Shown in pieces: positions 63,988-64,000 of a DNA stretch of 64,000 bases. The stretch comes from Streptomyces pactum (GTDB lineage: Bacteria; Actinomycetota; Actinomycetes; Streptomycetales; Streptomycetaceae). Numbering within the stretch: the first letter of the stretch is position 1; each line of letters opens with the position of its first letter. A program made the position numbers and the translations under genes. The stretch covers positions 2,916,501-2,980,500 of the forward strand of contig NZ_CP019724.1 of NCBI RefSeq assembly GCF_002005225.1, given 5' to 3'. A model generated the notes under the pieces. That model was not told where the DNA came from, made no database searches, and worked only from the letters and a program-made list of their open reading frames with translations.

Positions 63988-64000
63988 CGTCAGGACAAGA

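Overview
The window is chromosomal DNA of a Streptomyces-type actinomycete. It is very GC-rich with strong third-position G/C, uses GTG and TTG starts, and contains a giant modular type I polyketide synthase (PKS). Beside that lies a housekeeping block, tRNA-Arg / nrtL-lysA-hom-thrC-thrB-rho-rpmE-prfA-prmC-glyA, which resembles the one in Streptomyces chromosomes. Nearly all genes are on the minus strand.

Left half (1-42.2 kb): one edge of a polyketide biosynthetic cluster. Read 5' to 3' on the minus strand, it holds a type II thioesterase (39704-40462), two large ATP-binding LuxR (LAL) regulators (36583-39387 and 33655-36474), a four-module PKS (14933-33418; KSQ loading module plus modules 1-3), a three-module PKS (475-14910; modules 4-6) and the start of a third PKS (1-469) that runs off the window. 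A shortened methylmalonyl-CoA-mutase-like gene (41044-42213) diverges from the thioesterase. AT signatures, an inactivated KR in module 4 and an inactivated DH in module 6 together predict an acetate-started chain. Its ketone is placed so that hydroxyls on both sides can close a six-plus-six spiroketal carrying a 2-hydroxypropyl side chain. This is the start expected for an oligomycin-family macrolide lacking the C-26 methyl (oligomycin D/rutamycin type). Pairs of CCCCTA boxes precede the first PKS gene, the first LAL gene and the thioesterase. One LAL gene carries a TTA codon, suggesting bldA control.

Middle (42.25-61.6 kb): conserved housekeeping genes. They are a polyprenyl-phosphate GlcNAc-1-phosphate transferase, a serine hydroxymethyltransferase, a five-copy 37-bp repeat array, a phosphatase-like protein lacking its nucleophilic cysteine, an L-threonylcarbamoyladenylate synthase, prmC, prfA, rpmE, an LCP ligase, a secreted trypsin-like protease with FG-GAP repeats, rho, the threonine genes, lysA and nrtL. 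Translation termination (prfA with its methylase prmC) and aspartate-family amino acid synthesis (hom, thrC, thrB, lysA) form natural groups. The polyketide cluster sits where other Streptomyces have the ATP synthase operon.

Right end (61.7-64 kb): a single-domain response regulator, a tRNA-Arg(CCG) with a terminator, then AT-richer accessory DNA. The accessory DNA holds a PvuII-like type II restriction endonuclease with no methyltransferase in view, and a small unknown gene. This looks like the beginning of a tRNA-linked island.
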